A DNA stretch of 57,812 nt, from positions 1 to 57,812 of the forward strand of contig JASLYJ010000008.1 of NCBI GenBank assembly GCA_030739855.1, read 5' to 3'. The notes under the pieces are model-generated. The model was not told the DNA's origin. It searched no databases and saw nothing but the letters and a program-made list of their open reading frames with translations. This stretch comes from Alphaproteobacteria bacterium (GTDB lineage: Bacteria > Pseudomonadota > Alphaproteobacteria > UBA11136). The position numbers and the translations under genes were made by a program. This document shows, piece after piece, positions 43,415-53,399 of the stretch. Position 1 is the stretch's first letter. The number at the start of each line of letters is the position of its first letter.

Positions 43415-44146
43415 ATGGAAGAAAATATCATCGACACCGTCACAGTGGGTGCTTCTGTCGCCGCCACGGACTTTTCCATCTTCGGTTTGTTCATGGAAGC
43501 TGACCTTGTTGTCAAGGCTGTGATCGTAGTTCTGCTGCTGGCCTCGTTCTGGTCGTGGGCTATCATCTTTGACAAGGTCATGCACATGCGCCGCCTCAAC
43601 ACCCAGACTGCGGAATTTGAGGATTCCTTCTGGTCGGGGGGATCGTTGGATGACCTCTATGAACGAATTGGCAATCACCCCCCGCATCCCATGGCCTCTC
43701 TGTTCGCCGCGGCCATGCGCGAATGGCGACGCTCCACCTCCCAACGCAAGCAAAGCAAGAAAGACCTTCACGAAAGCCTGCAACAGCGTATCGAACGGGT
43801 CATGCAGGTGTCGTTAGGCCGCGAGATGGACTATCTGGAACGGCATATGGTCTTTCTAGCCTCCGTCGGTGCTACCGCACCTTTTATCGGTCTTTTCGGT
43901 ACAGTATGGGGAATTATGAACAGCTTTGAGGCCATCGGGCTTACCAAGAATACAAGCCTCGCCGTGGTGGCGCCTGGCATTGCTGAAGCGCTGTTCGCCA
44001 CCGCCCTGGGGCTAGTGGCGGCGATCCCGGCGGTGATTGCCTATAACAAAATATCCAATGATCTTGGCCGTTATGCCAACCGCCTTGAATCTTTCGCTGG
44101 TGAATTCAGTGCAGTCCTTTCGCGCCAGCTTGAGGAGAACTCCTAA
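43415..44146 (+). CDS. tolQ: TolQ
   Basis: ASVGATAPFIGLFGTVWGIMNSFEAIGLTKNTSLAVVAPGIAEALFATALGLVAAIPAVIAYNK. Confidence 0.96.
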   Translation: MEENIIDTVTVGASVAATDFSIFGLFMEADLVVKAVIVVLLLASFWSWAIIFDKVMHMRRLNTQTAEFEDSFWSGGSLDDLYERIGNHPPHPMASLFAAAMREWRRSTSQRKQSKKDLHESLQQRIERVMQVSLGREMDYLERHMVFLASVGATAPFIGLFGTVWGIMNSFEAIGLTKNTSLAVVAPGIAEALFATALGLVAAIPAVIAYNKISNDLGRYANRLESFAGEFSAVLSRQLEENS

Positions 44147-44148
44147 CC

Positions 44149-44634
44149 ATGGCTTTTGGTCCGACAATGAAATCTCAACCTGGACTAGGCATGCGTCGTG
44201 TTTTTCCACCCATGTCAGAAATCAACGTCACACCCATGGTGGACGTAATGCTGGTGCTGCTAGTCATCTTTATGGTGACAGCCCCCCTTCTTACCGTAGG
44301 GGTACCGGTGGATCTGCCCAAGACCAAGGCCGCAGTGCTTACCGAAGCCGAGGAGCCCCTGGTGATTTCCCTAAACGCTGAGGGAAAGATTTTTCTCCAA
44401 GAGACCGAGACCGACCTTGATGGGCTGGTACCACGCCTGCAGGCCATCACCGAAAACAAGGCCGATACCCGTATTTTCGTCCGTGGCGACAAGGCCATTG
44501 CCTATGGCCGGGTCATGGAACTCATGGGCCGAGTCGCCAGTGCCGGGTTCAGCCGGGTCGCGTTGATCGCCGAGAATCCCTTGTCCGCACCAACCTGGAA
44601 AGGGAGAAAGGGCAGGAAAGGAAAGGAACGATGA
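44149..44634 (+). CDS. tolR: TolR (ExbD family)
   Basis: MSEINVTPMVDVMLVLLVIFMVTAPLLTVGVPVDLPKTKA. Confidence 0.96.
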   Translation: MAFGPTMKSQPGLGMRRVFPPMSEINVTPMVDVMLVLLVIFMVTAPLLTVGVPVDLPKTKAAVLTEAEEPLVISLNAEGKIFLQETETDLDGLVPRLQAITENKADTRIFVRGDKAIAYGRVMELMGRVASAGFSRVALIAENPLSAPTWKGRKGRKGKER

Positions 44635-44638
44635 AGCT

Positions 44639-45562
44639 GTGATCCGCGGTGCGTCCTATTCGGCATTTCTTCACGTGATGGCCTTTCTAGTTGCTTGGTT
44701 CGGACTACCAGAACTGCGCCGCAACCTACCCACGCTCGATATGCCAATTCCAGTAGAAATAGTCAGCATCGCTGAGAAGACCAACGCACCACCACCGGAG
44801 CCGGAACCGGAAAAGCCGGTACCCCCACCTGAACCAGAGGAACCCCCGCCACCTGCGCTAAAGCCTGCACCTGCACCTGCACCTGCACCTGCACCTGCAC
44901 CTGCACCTGCACCTGCACCTGCACCTGCACCTGTACCAGAACCGGAGCCTGCACCTGTACCCGAACCAAAAAAGCCGGAACCAGAACCACCGAAGAAGGC
45001 CATGCCGCCACCGCCAAAACCGAAGCCGGCACCAAAACCCTCTGTCAAACCGAAACCACCGAAGAAGAAGACAAAGAAACCGCGTGAGCCAGACCCGATG
45101 ACGTCGGTTCTAAAAACCGTAGAAAAGCTAAAACAGAAGGTGCGGCCCAAGCCCGAGAAAAAGGAAGAGAAGCCAAAAAAGTACAAAGTTCCTGCAAAGC
45201 TGAAGCAATCGGCACAGCAAAACGTTGCCGAATCAATGCCAATGACTATCAGCGAACTGGATGCTGTGGCGCGGCAGTTTCGTAAGTGCTGGAACGTACC
45301 GGCAGGTGCCCGCGACGCCGAGGATCTGTTGGTGGAAATCTTCGTGCGTGCCAATCCAGACGGTACTATCCGTCAAGCGAAAATTCTCAACCAAGGAAGG
45401 ATGCGGAGCGATCCATTCTACCGCACGGCGGCAGAAAGCGCTCTTCGGGCAGTTCTCAATCCCATTTGTAGTCCGCTAAAGCTACCACCTAAAAAATACG
45501 AGCGCTGGAAGGTCATGAAGCTTAATTTCGATCCCAGAGCTATGTTTGGCAGGGGAAGATAA
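44639..45562 (+). CDS. tolA: TolA, GTG start, proline-rich linker
   Basis: N-terminal TM, Pro-rich and Lys-rich linker, C-terminal TonB-like domain (LLVEIFVRANPDGTIRQAKIL); position between tolR and tolB. Confidence 0.9.
   Translation: MIRGASYSAFLHVMAFLVAWFGLPELRRNLPTLDMPIPVEIVSIAEKTNAPPPEPEPEKPVPPPEPEEPPPPALKPAPAPAPAPAPAPAPAPAPAPAPVPEPEPAPVPEPKKPEPEPPKKAMPPPPKPKPAPKPSVKPKPPKKKTKKPREPDPMTSVLKTVEKLKQKVRPKPEKKEEKPKKYKVPAKLKQSAQQNVAESMPMTISELDAVARQFRKCWNVPAGARDAEDLLVEIFVRANPDGTIRQAKILNQGRMRSDPFYRTAAESALRAVLNPICSPLKLPPKKYERWKVMKLNFDPRAMFGRGR
44864..44929 (+). repeat. hexanucleotide tandem repeat (CCTGCA)x11 inside tolA
   Basis: 11 perfect consecutive CCTGCA units encoding Pro-Ala, followed by degenerate CCTGTA. 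Confidence 0.97.
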
Positions 45563-45574
45563 ACAAGGCCACGT

Positions 45575-47005
45575 TTGACAGGAGATTTTATGACACATGA
45601 TAAGAATATAACGATGAAGAGGTTTGGTATGACGTGGTATCGCCACTCCCGCACCGGGATGCAACGCCTCACACGCCGTTTGATCTTCGCCCTAGCTGTA
45701 GCGGGTATAGTCGTCTTACAGACCCTGCCGGCGGCGGCCGAACTAGTGATCGACATTACTCGGGGGAACGTCGACCCTTTTCCTATCGCCATCACCACCT
45801 TCCTCGGAGCAACGTCGAAAGGAACACAGATCGGCAAGGATATCTCCGCGGTGCTATCGGCCGACCTGGAACACTCTGGCCTGTTCCGGCCTATTCCTCA
45901 CAAGGCATTCATCCAGACTGGGGCTTCCCTTGCAGTGCGTCCACGCTTCGGCGACTGGCGCATCATTAACGCCCAAGCCCTGGTACAGGGCAGAGTCGAA
46001 GTCCAAGGCAATGGAAAACTTCGTGTCGAATTCCGTCTCTGGGACGTGTTCGCGGAGCAGCAGATGGCGGGGCAGGCCTTTTCCACGAAGGTGAAGAACT
46101 GGCGACGGGTGGCCCATATCACCGCCGACGCCATATACAAGCGAATGACAGGAGAGGACGGTTATTTCGATACCCGCTTGGTCTATGTCTCAGAAAGCGG
46201 GCTGCCCACCAACCGAATCAAGCGTCTGGCCATCATGGACCAGGACGCCGCCAACCATCGTTTTCTTACCGATGGCAAGTACAGGGTTTTGACCCCACGT
46301 TTTTCACCCACGGCGCAGGAAATTACCTATCTTTCCTTTATCGGCGGCCGCCGTAGCAAGCCGAGGGTGTATATTTTTAATCTCGATACAGGACGACAGG
46401 AGATTCTCGGAGATTTCCCCGGCATGACGTATGCCCCGCGCTTTTCGCCAGACGGCGACAAGGTGGTCATGAGTATGGCCAAGGGAGGAAATTCGGAAAT
46501 CTATGTCATGAATCTCGGCACCCGGACGGTGCAACGTCTCACCAATAATCCGGGCATCGACACCTCGCCCTCCTATTCTCCAGATTCCAAGCGAATCGTA
46601 TTTAACTCCGACCGTGGCGGAAAAACACAGATCTACGTCATGGACGCTGACGGCGACAACATACGGCGCATCAGTCGCGGAAAGGGACGTTATTCCACAC
46701 CGGTCTGGTCGCCGCGGGGCGATTACATCGCCTTTACTAAGCAGCATAGCAAAGAATTCTTCATCGGCGTCATGTACCCAGACGGCACCGGTGAACGCCA
46801 GCTTGCACGGGGATGGATGATAGAAGGCCCGACCTGGGCCCCCAACGGCCGAGTTCTGTCCTTCTACAAGCAGGGAAAGCACGACAAAAAGGGTCGCGGT
46901 GGGGAAAGCCGGCTTCACATGATTGATCTTACCGGCGATAACGAACGGGAAATCGTGACCCCGCTTGATGGTTCCGATCCGGCGTGGTCACCTTTACTGC
47001 CCTGA
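45575..47005 (+). CDS. tolB: TolB
   Basis: [23 protein letters not shown]; beta-propeller repeats [60 protein letters not shown]. Confidence 0.97.
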   Translation: MTGDFMTHDKNITMKRFGMTWYRHSRTGMQRLTRRLIFALAVAGIVVLQTLPAAAELVIDITRGNVDPFPIAITTFLGATSKGTQIGKDISAVLSADLEHSGLFRPIPHKAFIQTGASLAVRPRFGDWRIINAQALVQGRVEVQGNGKLRVEFRLWDVFAEQQMAGQAFSTKVKNWRRVAHITADAIYKRMTGEDGYFDTRLVYVSESGLPTNRIKRLAIMDQDAANHRFLTDGKYRVLTPRFSPTAQEITYLSFIGGRRSKPRVYIFNLDTGRQEILGDFPGMTYAPRFSPDGDKVVMSMAKGGNSEIYVMNLGTRTVQRLTNNPGIDTSPSYSPDSKRIVFNSDRGGKTQIYVMDADGDNIRRISRGKGRYSTPVWSPRGDYIAFTKQHSKEFFIGVMYPDGTGERQLARGWMIEGPTWAPNGRVLSFYKQGKHDKKGRGGESRLHMIDLTGDNEREIVTPLDGSDPAWSPLLP

Positions 47006-47218
47006 GATTCTGGCCATGCAGGGCGCATATAAAATACATACTGGGTCGTCTTCACCTCAGATTTTTCTTCTTTAAAGGGTGAAGTGCGGTCTTTTGTCAC
47101 ATTTTAACCAGAGTAAAGGTTGTAATTTTGGCTAGGATCGCCCAAAGTGAGCGCCGAGCCTGGACCTTGTATCCAAGGCTCTCTGTGCCGAATGCCGATC
47201 AAAGTGGAGGGAATACTG

Positions 47219-47761
47219 ATGTACGTCAGAGTTTTAAGTTTATTTGCTGCGATTCTTCTGGTCGCTGCCTGTCAAACGACGCCTACTACCACCGCAGTAT
47301 CAGGGGGTGAAGGTAGCGTCCCGGCAACAGGAGGTGAAGGCGCCAGAGGGATTGGTGGATCTGGCGGAGCACTCGGGGATGTTGTCTCCACGCCGATTCC
47401 TCACGCAGCGCTTCAGCAATGGTTGTCAACGAATATCGGTGATCGCGTCAATTTTGCCCTAGATAAATACAGCATTAGCCAAGCGGCTGCCACACGCCTT
47501 GAGAGACAGTCCGTCTGGCTCAAGGACAACCCCGCAGTGAGCATCACCATCGAGGGGAATTGCGACGAACGTGGCACCCGCGAATACAACCTCGGCCTTG
47601 GTGACCGCCGGGCTAATGCCGTCAAGAATTACCTGGTAGCTCTGGGGATAGATGCCTCACGCATTAACACCATCAGTTTTGGCAAGGAAAGTCCCATGAT
47701 TCTCGGTTCCAACGAAGACGCCTGGGCCCAGAACCGGAACGCTCAAACGATTGTATACTAG
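47219..47761 (+). CDS. pal: peptidoglycan-associated lipoprotein Pal
   Basis: Lipobox LLVAAC; OmpA domain VSITIEGNCDERGTREYNLGLGDRRANAVKNYLVALGI. Confidence 0.96.
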   Translation: MYVRVLSLFAAILLVAACQTTPTTTAVSGGEGSVPATGGEGARGIGGSGGALGDVVSTPIPHAALQQWLSTNIGDRVNFALDKYSISQAAATRLERQSVWLKDNPAVSITIEGNCDERGTREYNLGLGDRRANAVKNYLVALGIDASRINTISFGKESPMILGSNEDAWAQNRNAQTIVY

Positions 47762-47789
47762 CGATAGTCAGTCCTCTTTTGGTTCGGCT

Positions 47790-47823
47790 AACACTGGCGT
47801 CCCTCGGGGCGCCAGTGTTTTTT
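47790..47823 (+). terminator. rho-independent terminator after pal
   Basis: AACACTGGCG-N10-CGCCAGTGTT followed by TTTT. Confidence 0.92.
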
Positions 47824-47839
47824 GACTTCGTGGTCAGGA

Positions 47840-48652
47840 TCAAAGGGGTGAAGACGGGGAAAGACAGCCACCCAGTCTCAGTGGCCCTGCCCGTGTGGCA
47901 AGCCCCGTCGCATCATCCAGTTCCACATACATTGCACACAACGTCGCCTCGCCTTCTGCCGGGGTTAGACGCTCGCCAGGCACCTTTTTTACAAAGCGGG
48001 CAATGGCTGCCTCCTTTTTCATGCCGATAACCGAATCATAATCGCCGCACATACCGAGATCTGTCTGGTAGGCGGTGCCACCGGGAAGTATCCGGGCGTC
48101 AGCGGTGGGAACGTGGGAATGGGTGCCGAAGACCACCGAAACACGACCATCGAGAAAATTTCCCATGGCCGTTTTCTCCGACGTAGCTTCGCCGTGCACA
48201 TCCACCAGAATTGCATCCACCGACTTTGCGAGTCTGTATTTGGTCAGTTCCACCCCGGCACAGGAAAAAGGATCATCTAGCGCGTTCATAAAGAGCCGCG
48301 TCATGAGGTGTAACAGTAGTACCTTTCGTCCGTCGCCCAGCGTAAAGACTGCGGAACCACGCCCCGGCGTACCTTGCGGATAATTATGAGGTCGTAGCAG
48401 GCAGGGGTCGCTATCAATATAAGAGATGATCTCGCGCTGGTCCCAGACGTGGTTGCCAGTAGTGATAGCATCAGTTCCGGCTTCGTAGAACTGCCTGCAG
48501 ATCTTTTCAGTGATACCGAATCCCCGTGCCGCGTTTTCACCGTTAACGACGACAAAATCGAGGCCCAGATCGGAACGCAACCGTGGCAACTGCTCACACA
48601 AAACGGTGCGCCCCGAACGGCCGGCCACATCGCCGCAACAGAGCACTTTCAT
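47840..48652 (-). CDS. YmdB-family metallophosphoesterase (TIGR00282-like)
   Basis: MKVLCCGDVAGRSGRTVLCEQLPRLRSDLGLDFVVVNGENAARGFGIT; GNHVWDQREI. Confidence 0.92.
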   Translation of the reverse strand: MKVLCCGDVAGRSGRTVLCEQLPRLRSDLGLDFVVVNGENAARGFGITEKICRQFYEAGTDAITTGNHVWDQREIISYIDSDPCLLRPHNYPQGTPGRGSAVFTLGDGRKVLLLHLMTRLFMNALDDPFSCAGVELTKYRLAKSVDAILVDVHGEATSEKTAMGNFLDGRVSVVFGTHSHVPTADARILPGGTAYQTDLGMCGDYDSVIGMKKEAAIARFVKKVPGERLTPAEGEATLCAMYVELDDATGLATRAGPLRLGGCLSPSSPL

Positions 48653-49311
48653 GGGCCTTCTCCTTCTGACATCCCAGCTTCTCCGATCGTGTTCCAGGTT
48701 GGGGTGTGCATCACACCGCTTTCAGTCACTACCATGTCAAGGGGCTGATCCCCGTCGTGGCGGGGCACAGGGTCACATTGCTGTGCCGCGTAAGCAATGC
48801 CCACGGCTACGAGCTGTTGTCTGTTTTTGGCCCGAAGGGCGGATATGGTGCGATCGTAATATCCGCCACCATAGCCCAGGCGATAGCCATCTTCATCGAA
48901 AGCCAGTAACGGCACTAAGAGCAGTTCAGGCACCAATGTCCGCACATCTTCGTCTGGTACGGGTATAGCGAAACCTGCTTCCTTCAATTTCAGTCCCGGT
49001 CGCCACTCCCGAAACAAAAGTGGTTTTGTCCTTCCCACCATCACCGGCAAGCAACAGGGATGCCCCCGTCCGTGAAGATGAGAAAGCAGCGGGATCACAT
49101 CGATTTCGCTACGCACCGGCCAGTAGCCGGAAATAACCATCCCTCGAGGTGGCGTACAAACACCGAGGAAATGCCGCATCACTGCTCGACCCGCGTCTTG
49201 TGACGCACCGGCCAGAGCCGCCTCATGGGCGCGACTGCGGCATTCAAGCGCCATTACCCGCGCCTCGCGTTTGGTATCATCTATGGACATGGTTCGGGGA
49301 AAAAGCCGCAA
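48649..49311 (-). CDS. 5-formyltetrahydrofolate cyclo-ligase
   Basis: VISGYWPVRSEIDVIPLL...LLVPLLAFDEDGYRLGYGGGYYDRTI. Confidence 0.93.
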   Translation of the reverse strand: MRLFPRTMSIDDTKREARVMALECRSRAHEAALAGASQDAGRAVMRHFLGVCTPPRGMVISGYWPVRSEIDVIPLLSHLHGRGHPCCLPVMVGRTKPLLFREWRPGLKLKEAGFAIPVPDEDVRTLVPELLLVPLLAFDEDGYRLGYGGGYYDRTISALRAKNRQQLVAVGIAYAAQQCDPVPRHDGDQPLDMVVTESGVMHTPTWNTIGEAGMSEGEGP

Positions 49312-49324
49312 TGGAAATAATAGG

Positions 49325-49492
49325 GCGGGGCCGCGCTGGCCGTTGGGTCATGGACATCCTCTTGAGCCTGCAATGCAGGTGGACACCATATACCGAAACC
49401 ACGGCCCCGGCAGGGACGGTTCCCAACAGGAAACTATTGGCCCGAGGGATGAAGCAACCTAACGCGCCACGCAGCGCCCGCCTTGCCGGGGA
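49325..49492 (-). ncRNA. ssrS: 6S RNA candidate (ssrS)
   Basis: GC-rich structured spacer in the conserved zapA-ssrS-formyl-THF cyclo-ligase arrangement; minus strand contains TCCCTCGGGCCAATAGTTTCC and GTCCCTGCCGGGGCCGTGG, resembling 6S core segments; boundaries approximate. Confidence 0.68.
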
Positions 49493-49494
49493 TT

Positions 49495-49821
49495 TTAAGA
49501 TTGCTCCAGACGCGAAGCAATAGCTTCGATACGCTGGGCAAGGTGGTCAATCCCTTCAGCGAGCTCCTTATCGTCCTCGGGAGAGGAATCCTTCTGGGAA
49601 GGCAAATCACCCACAGACTCTTTCATTTCTGCCAGTTCGTCAGCCACCAGCAGGCCGGCCATCACCAGCAGCCGGTTATCGCCCACCTGTCCCACTTCAC
49701 CCACCAGGTCCTGTACTTTTTGATCGATACCCATGGCAAGGTCCTGGATGCGGTCTTCCTGTCCGTCGTCACAGGCGATGGTGTAATTCTGGCTGTTGAT
49801 GGTGATGGAAAGCTGGCTCAT
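49495..49821 (-). CDS. zapA: cell division protein ZapA
   Basis: MSQLSITINSQNYTIACDDGQEDRIQDLAMGIDQKVQDLVGEVGQVGDNRLLVMAGLLVADEL. Confidence 0.92.
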   Translation of the reverse strand: MSQLSITINSQNYTIACDDGQEDRIQDLAMGIDQKVQDLVGEVGQVGDNRLLVMAGLLVADELAEMKESVGDLPSQKDSSPEDDKELAEGIDHLAQRIEAIASRLEQS

Positions 49822-49823
49822 TT

Positions 49824-50042
49824 TCAGGACTCCAGAACTTCCTTGATTTGCGCGATGGTGGAATCGAGACGCTCGGAAACGGTGCGGGCGGTATCCTGCA
49901 ATGCCTCGCGCTCGGCCTTCAGGGAGGCAAGTTCCCCGGCCTGGGCCGCCGTCAAGGCGCTTCTATCCTGGGACAGAGCCTCAAGCCGGGACACCGCCTT
50001 GTCAAGACGTTCCCTGGCTTTTTTTACCTTGGACTTCGCCAT
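49824..50042 (-). CDS. DUF4164-like coiled-coil protein
   Basis: MAKSKVKKARERLDKAVSRLEALSQDRSALTAAQAGELASLKAEREALQDTARTVSERLDSTIAQIKEVLES; adjacent to zapA. Confidence 0.7.
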   Translation of the reverse strand: MAKSKVKKARERLDKAVSRLEALSQDRSALTAAQAGELASLKAEREALQDTARTVSERLDSTIAQIKEVLES

Positions 50043-50293
50043 GGATTCATCCCCGCTCCCCTTTGCACCGCCGTCTTTCCAATGAAGATACGCTTCACCC
50101 GCAGAGAGCGTCAACCGCGTCCCCCTCCCAGATAATACTCTTACGAGGAAAAAGAGATCACTTTTCCCCTTTCAGCTGCCATGATAGTTGACGCCGCGTA
50201 TCGGCAACGGCATCTTGCCCCTCGCAGAGAACACGGTATACATAAACGCCGCGTCACTTTTTCCCTTCACCATGGCCAGGCAGGAGAGTGTGG

Positions 50294-51301
50294 ATGGCTG
50301 TTCGTCTCGCGATCAATGGATTTGGGCGTATTGGACGCCTTACGTTGCGGGCTCTACACGAGTCCGGACGCAGGGATCTGGAAGTGGTTGCCATTAACGA
50401 CCTCGGGCCCGTCGAAACTAACGCTCACTTACTAAAATACGATTCCGCCCACGGCCCCCTGCCCGGAGAAGTGGTGGTGGGCAAAGACTTTATTGATCTC
50501 GGGCATGGTCCCATAAAGGTCATTGCCGAGCGCAACCCTGCAAAACTACCGTGGAAAGACATGGATGTGGATATCGCCCTGGAATGCACGGGTCTGTTTA
50601 GTAAGCGTGAACAGGCCTCCCAGCACTTAGAGGCGGGAGCCAAGCGGGTGCTGGTTTCCGCCCCGACGGATGGAGCCGATATCACCGTTGTCTACGGAGT
50701 CAATCACGACAAACTCGAAGATACCCACACCATAGTTTCCAACGCATCCTGCACCACCAACTGCCTAGCTCCAGTAGCCTTTGTCCTCAACAACGCCATC
50801 GGCATCGAACGCGGTTACATGACCACTATCCACGCCTATACCGGCGACCAGAAAATCGTCGACACCTTGCATTCAGACCTGCACCGGGCGCGAGCCGCGG
50901 CAAATTCCATGATTCCTACCTCCACCGGCGCCGCCCGTGCCGTGGGGCTGGTGCTACCGGAGTTAAAGGGTAAACTGGACGGATCGGCCATCCGCGTGCC
51001 CACCATCAACGTGTCCCTAGTGGACCTTACCTTTACGCCCGGGCGTGACACCAGCGCCGAGGAAATAAACCAAGCCATTTCAAAAGCTGCCAATGGGAAC
51101 CTCAATGGCATCCTTGGCATTTCTGATACCCCCCTCGTATCTATCGACTTCAATCATAACGCCAACAGCTCTATTTTTGATGTGACCCAAACCCAGGTCA
51201 TCGAAAATCGTTTCTGCCGGATTCTGTCCTGGTACGATAACGAATGGGGATTTTCAAACCGCATGCTGGACACCGCGGCAGCGCTTGGGAAACTCGGGTA
51301 G
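50294..51301 (+). CDS. gap: glyceraldehyde-3-phosphate dehydrogenase, type I
   Basis: MAVRLAINGFGRIGRLTLRAL; SNASCTTNCLAPVAFVLNN; WYDNEWGFSNRMLD. Confidence 0.97.
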   Translation: MAVRLAINGFGRIGRLTLRALHESGRRDLEVVAINDLGPVETNAHLLKYDSAHGPLPGEVVVGKDFIDLGHGPIKVIAERNPAKLPWKDMDVDIALECTGLFSKREQASQHLEAGAKRVLVSAPTDGADITVVYGVNHDKLEDTHTIVSNASCTTNCLAPVAFVLNNAIGIERGYMTTIHAYTGDQKIVDTLHSDLHRARAAANSMIPTSTGAARAVGLVLPELKGKLDGSAIRVPTINVSLVDLTFTPGRDTSAEEINQAISKAANGNLNGILGISDTPLVSIDFNHNANSSIFDVTQTQVIENRFCRILSWYDNEWGFSNRMLDTAAALGKLG

Positions 51302-51423
51302 AGGTAGTCGGGGGCAGGCCTCCTGCGCCGGGTATAGCATGAACCAATACGGAATAAGGATTACTCAGGCTTTACTTGGGCTCCGACTAGGGTGTCAACA
51401 CTTAGAACGCAGCCCCCGTTCTC

Positions 51424-51855
51424 ATGAAACATCGCGTCATTATCATTCACAACCTTGAACACGCCCGCGCGGCGCTGGCTGTGGCGGCGCAGTGCCGAGT
51501 TCCTATCGCCATCGCCAGCGCGCCTTTTGCCGCTGCCTATGCGGGAGCCGCCTGGTTCCGCAAGGTGGTTGAGAAGGCCGTAGCCGAACGACCGGACATA
51601 CCACCTGGGTCTGTTACCGCCGTACTTGATTGCGGCGACGAACCGGGGCTTGCCGTGAGCGCTCTTCGGCAGGGAATAAAAATCATCAACTACAACGGCA
51701 ATGCTGCTAGCTGTAGGAAAATCATTGCCATTGCCACTGAATTCGGGGCAGAGGTGTGGAAAGGAGAGATGGATTCTATTGATCTGGGTGCGGTAGACAA
51801 TGCGACGGAGTCCTGTCGTCAATGGTTGGAAAAGTGGTCGAAAAAAGGCCCCTGA
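51424..51855 (+). CDS. conserved hypothetical protein preceding thiE
   Basis: MKHRVIIIHNLEHARAALAVAAQCRVPIAIASAPFAAAYAGAAWFRKVVEKAV..., tightly spaced with thiE. Confidence 0.75.
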   Translation: MKHRVIIIHNLEHARAALAVAAQCRVPIAIASAPFAAAYAGAAWFRKVVEKAVAERPDIPPGSVTAVLDCGDEPGLAVSALRQGIKIINYNGNAASCRKIIAIATEFGAEVWKGEMDSIDLGAVDNATESCRQWLEKWSKKGP

Positions 51856-51856
51856 A

Positions 51857-52489
51857 GTGATTACTTGCCAACTCTATCTCATCACCCCACCGCAATTCGA
51901 TCCCGTTTCCTTCGGCGAAACACTTGCTACCGTCCTCGACGCCGGAAAGGTGGCCTGTGTACAGATGCGCCTGAAAGACACAGAGGATGAGGCCATTCTT
52001 CGCGCCGCAGAGGCACTACAGCCTGTGTGCCGTGACCGTGGTGTAATGTTCCTTCTGAACGACAGACCAGACCTCGCCAGGGAGACGGGGTGCGACGGTG
52101 TTCACGTCGGCCAAGGGGATACAGCCTGCGCTGAGGCCCGTGGCCTGCTTGGGAAAAGTGCCGTTATCGGCGTCTCCTGCCACGGCTCGCGCCAACTCGC
52201 CATTGATGCCGTTGGAGCCGGGGCTGATTACGTAGCTTTCGGTGCTTTTTTCCCCACCACTACGAAAAAAACCAAGGGGAACCCGCCCCCAGACATCCTT
52301 TCCTGGTGGCGAGACATCGGCAATGTGCCCGCCGTTGCCATCGGCGGCATCACCCTAGACAATGCACCATCCCTGATTGTCGAGGGAGCCGATTTCCTGG
52401 CTGTGGTTTCCGCAGTGTGGGACCACGAACACGGACCCGCCAATGCGGTCAAAGCGTTTAACAAAGTGATATCGGAAACCACCGCTTAA
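51857..52489 (+). CDS. thiE: thiamine phosphate synthase, GTG start likely
   Basis: CQLYLITPPQFDPVSFGETLATVLDAGKVACVQMRLKD...FLLNDRPDLARETGCDGVHVGQGD. Confidence 0.93.
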   Translation: MITCQLYLITPPQFDPVSFGETLATVLDAGKVACVQMRLKDTEDEAILRAAEALQPVCRDRGVMFLLNDRPDLARETGCDGVHVGQGDTACAEARGLLGKSAVIGVSCHGSRQLAIDAVGAGADYVAFGAFFPTTTKKTKGNPPPDILSWWRDIGNVPAVAIGGITLDNAPSLIVEGADFLAVVSAVWDHEHGPANAVKAFNKVISETTA

Positions 52490-52806
52490 CGGCTCCGGCT
52501 CATTCCGCTGTCCTCTCCCCGTCATCAACTGGCACCTAGAGCACATCCCCTATATGTACTACGCACAGGAACTGGGCATCATCAGCCGGTTGAAATCCCA
52601 AGACAACGCCAGCGCTTTGAGGCAAGCCTGTTTCAAGGACTGTTGTAAAATCCCTGTCTATGGAAACGTCCGTGCTCTAAACCCCCCGATGCAATTACCG
52701 ATTGGCCCCGAAACGGCGGCGTTGCCTCCGCCGAGCCGGAGTGATAGTTTCTGCGCCGCATTTCTCCTGCAGCAACTATTTTACCAACAAACCGTGGGTC
52801 TTCCCC

Positions 52807-53373
52807 ATGAAAATTCAGGCTAATACTATCCGTCCCGGAAACGTCATCGAATACCAAGAGCACCAATACACCGTTCTTAAGATCAATGTGTTCAAGGCGG
52901 GTAAGGGGGGCGCCTTTATCCAGGTGGAGATGCGAGACATCCAGTCGGGGCTCAAGACCAACGAGCGCTGGCGCACCAACGACAGTGTAGAAAAGCTGAA
53001 CGTGGAGGAACGGGCCTGTACTTTCCTCTTCGCCGACGGCGAAATTCTTACCTTCATGGACACCGAGACCTATGAACAGATAACCATTCCCCGCGACGCC
53101 CTGGGCGATTCGGTGGGGTTTCTCCAGAATGGCATGGAGGTCACGGTGGACTTTATCGAAGGCAAATCCATTGCGGTACAGCTGCCGCAAACCGTCGCCA
53201 TGACCATTAACGAAGCCGATCCGGTGGTAAAGGGCCAGACAGCGTCTTCCTCTTACAAACCGGCGGTACTTGAAAACGGCATGCGTATCATGGTGCCGCT
53301 CCATATCGCTGCCGGCACTAGAGTAGTGGTCAACACTTCCGACGGCACCTACGCCGAACGGGCCAAGGACTAG
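52807..53373 (+). CDS. efp: elongation factor P
   Basis: MKIQANTIRPGNVIEYQEHQYTVLKINVFKAGKGGAFIQVEMRDI. Confidence 0.96.
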   Translation: MKIQANTIRPGNVIEYQEHQYTVLKINVFKAGKGGAFIQVEMRDIQSGLKTNERWRTNDSVEKLNVEERACTFLFADGEILTFMDTETYEQITIPRDALGDSVGFLQNGMEVTVDFIEGKSIAVQLPQTVAMTINEADPVVKGQTASSSYKPAVLENGMRIMVPLHIAAGTRVVVNTSDGTYAERAKD

Positions 53374-53399
53374 GGCGGCTCCTAGCTGCCATATACCCC

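Noticed and set aside
44671-45354. 227-aa Gly/Ser-rich minus-strand ORF
   Set aside because: Antisense of the tolA repeat-rich linker; low-complexity by-product of Pro/Ala codons.
46304-46918. 204-aa minus-strand ORF
   Set aside because: Antisense to the tolB beta-propeller.
52633-53304. 223-aa minus-strand ORF
   Set aside because: Antisense to efp and its upstream spacer.
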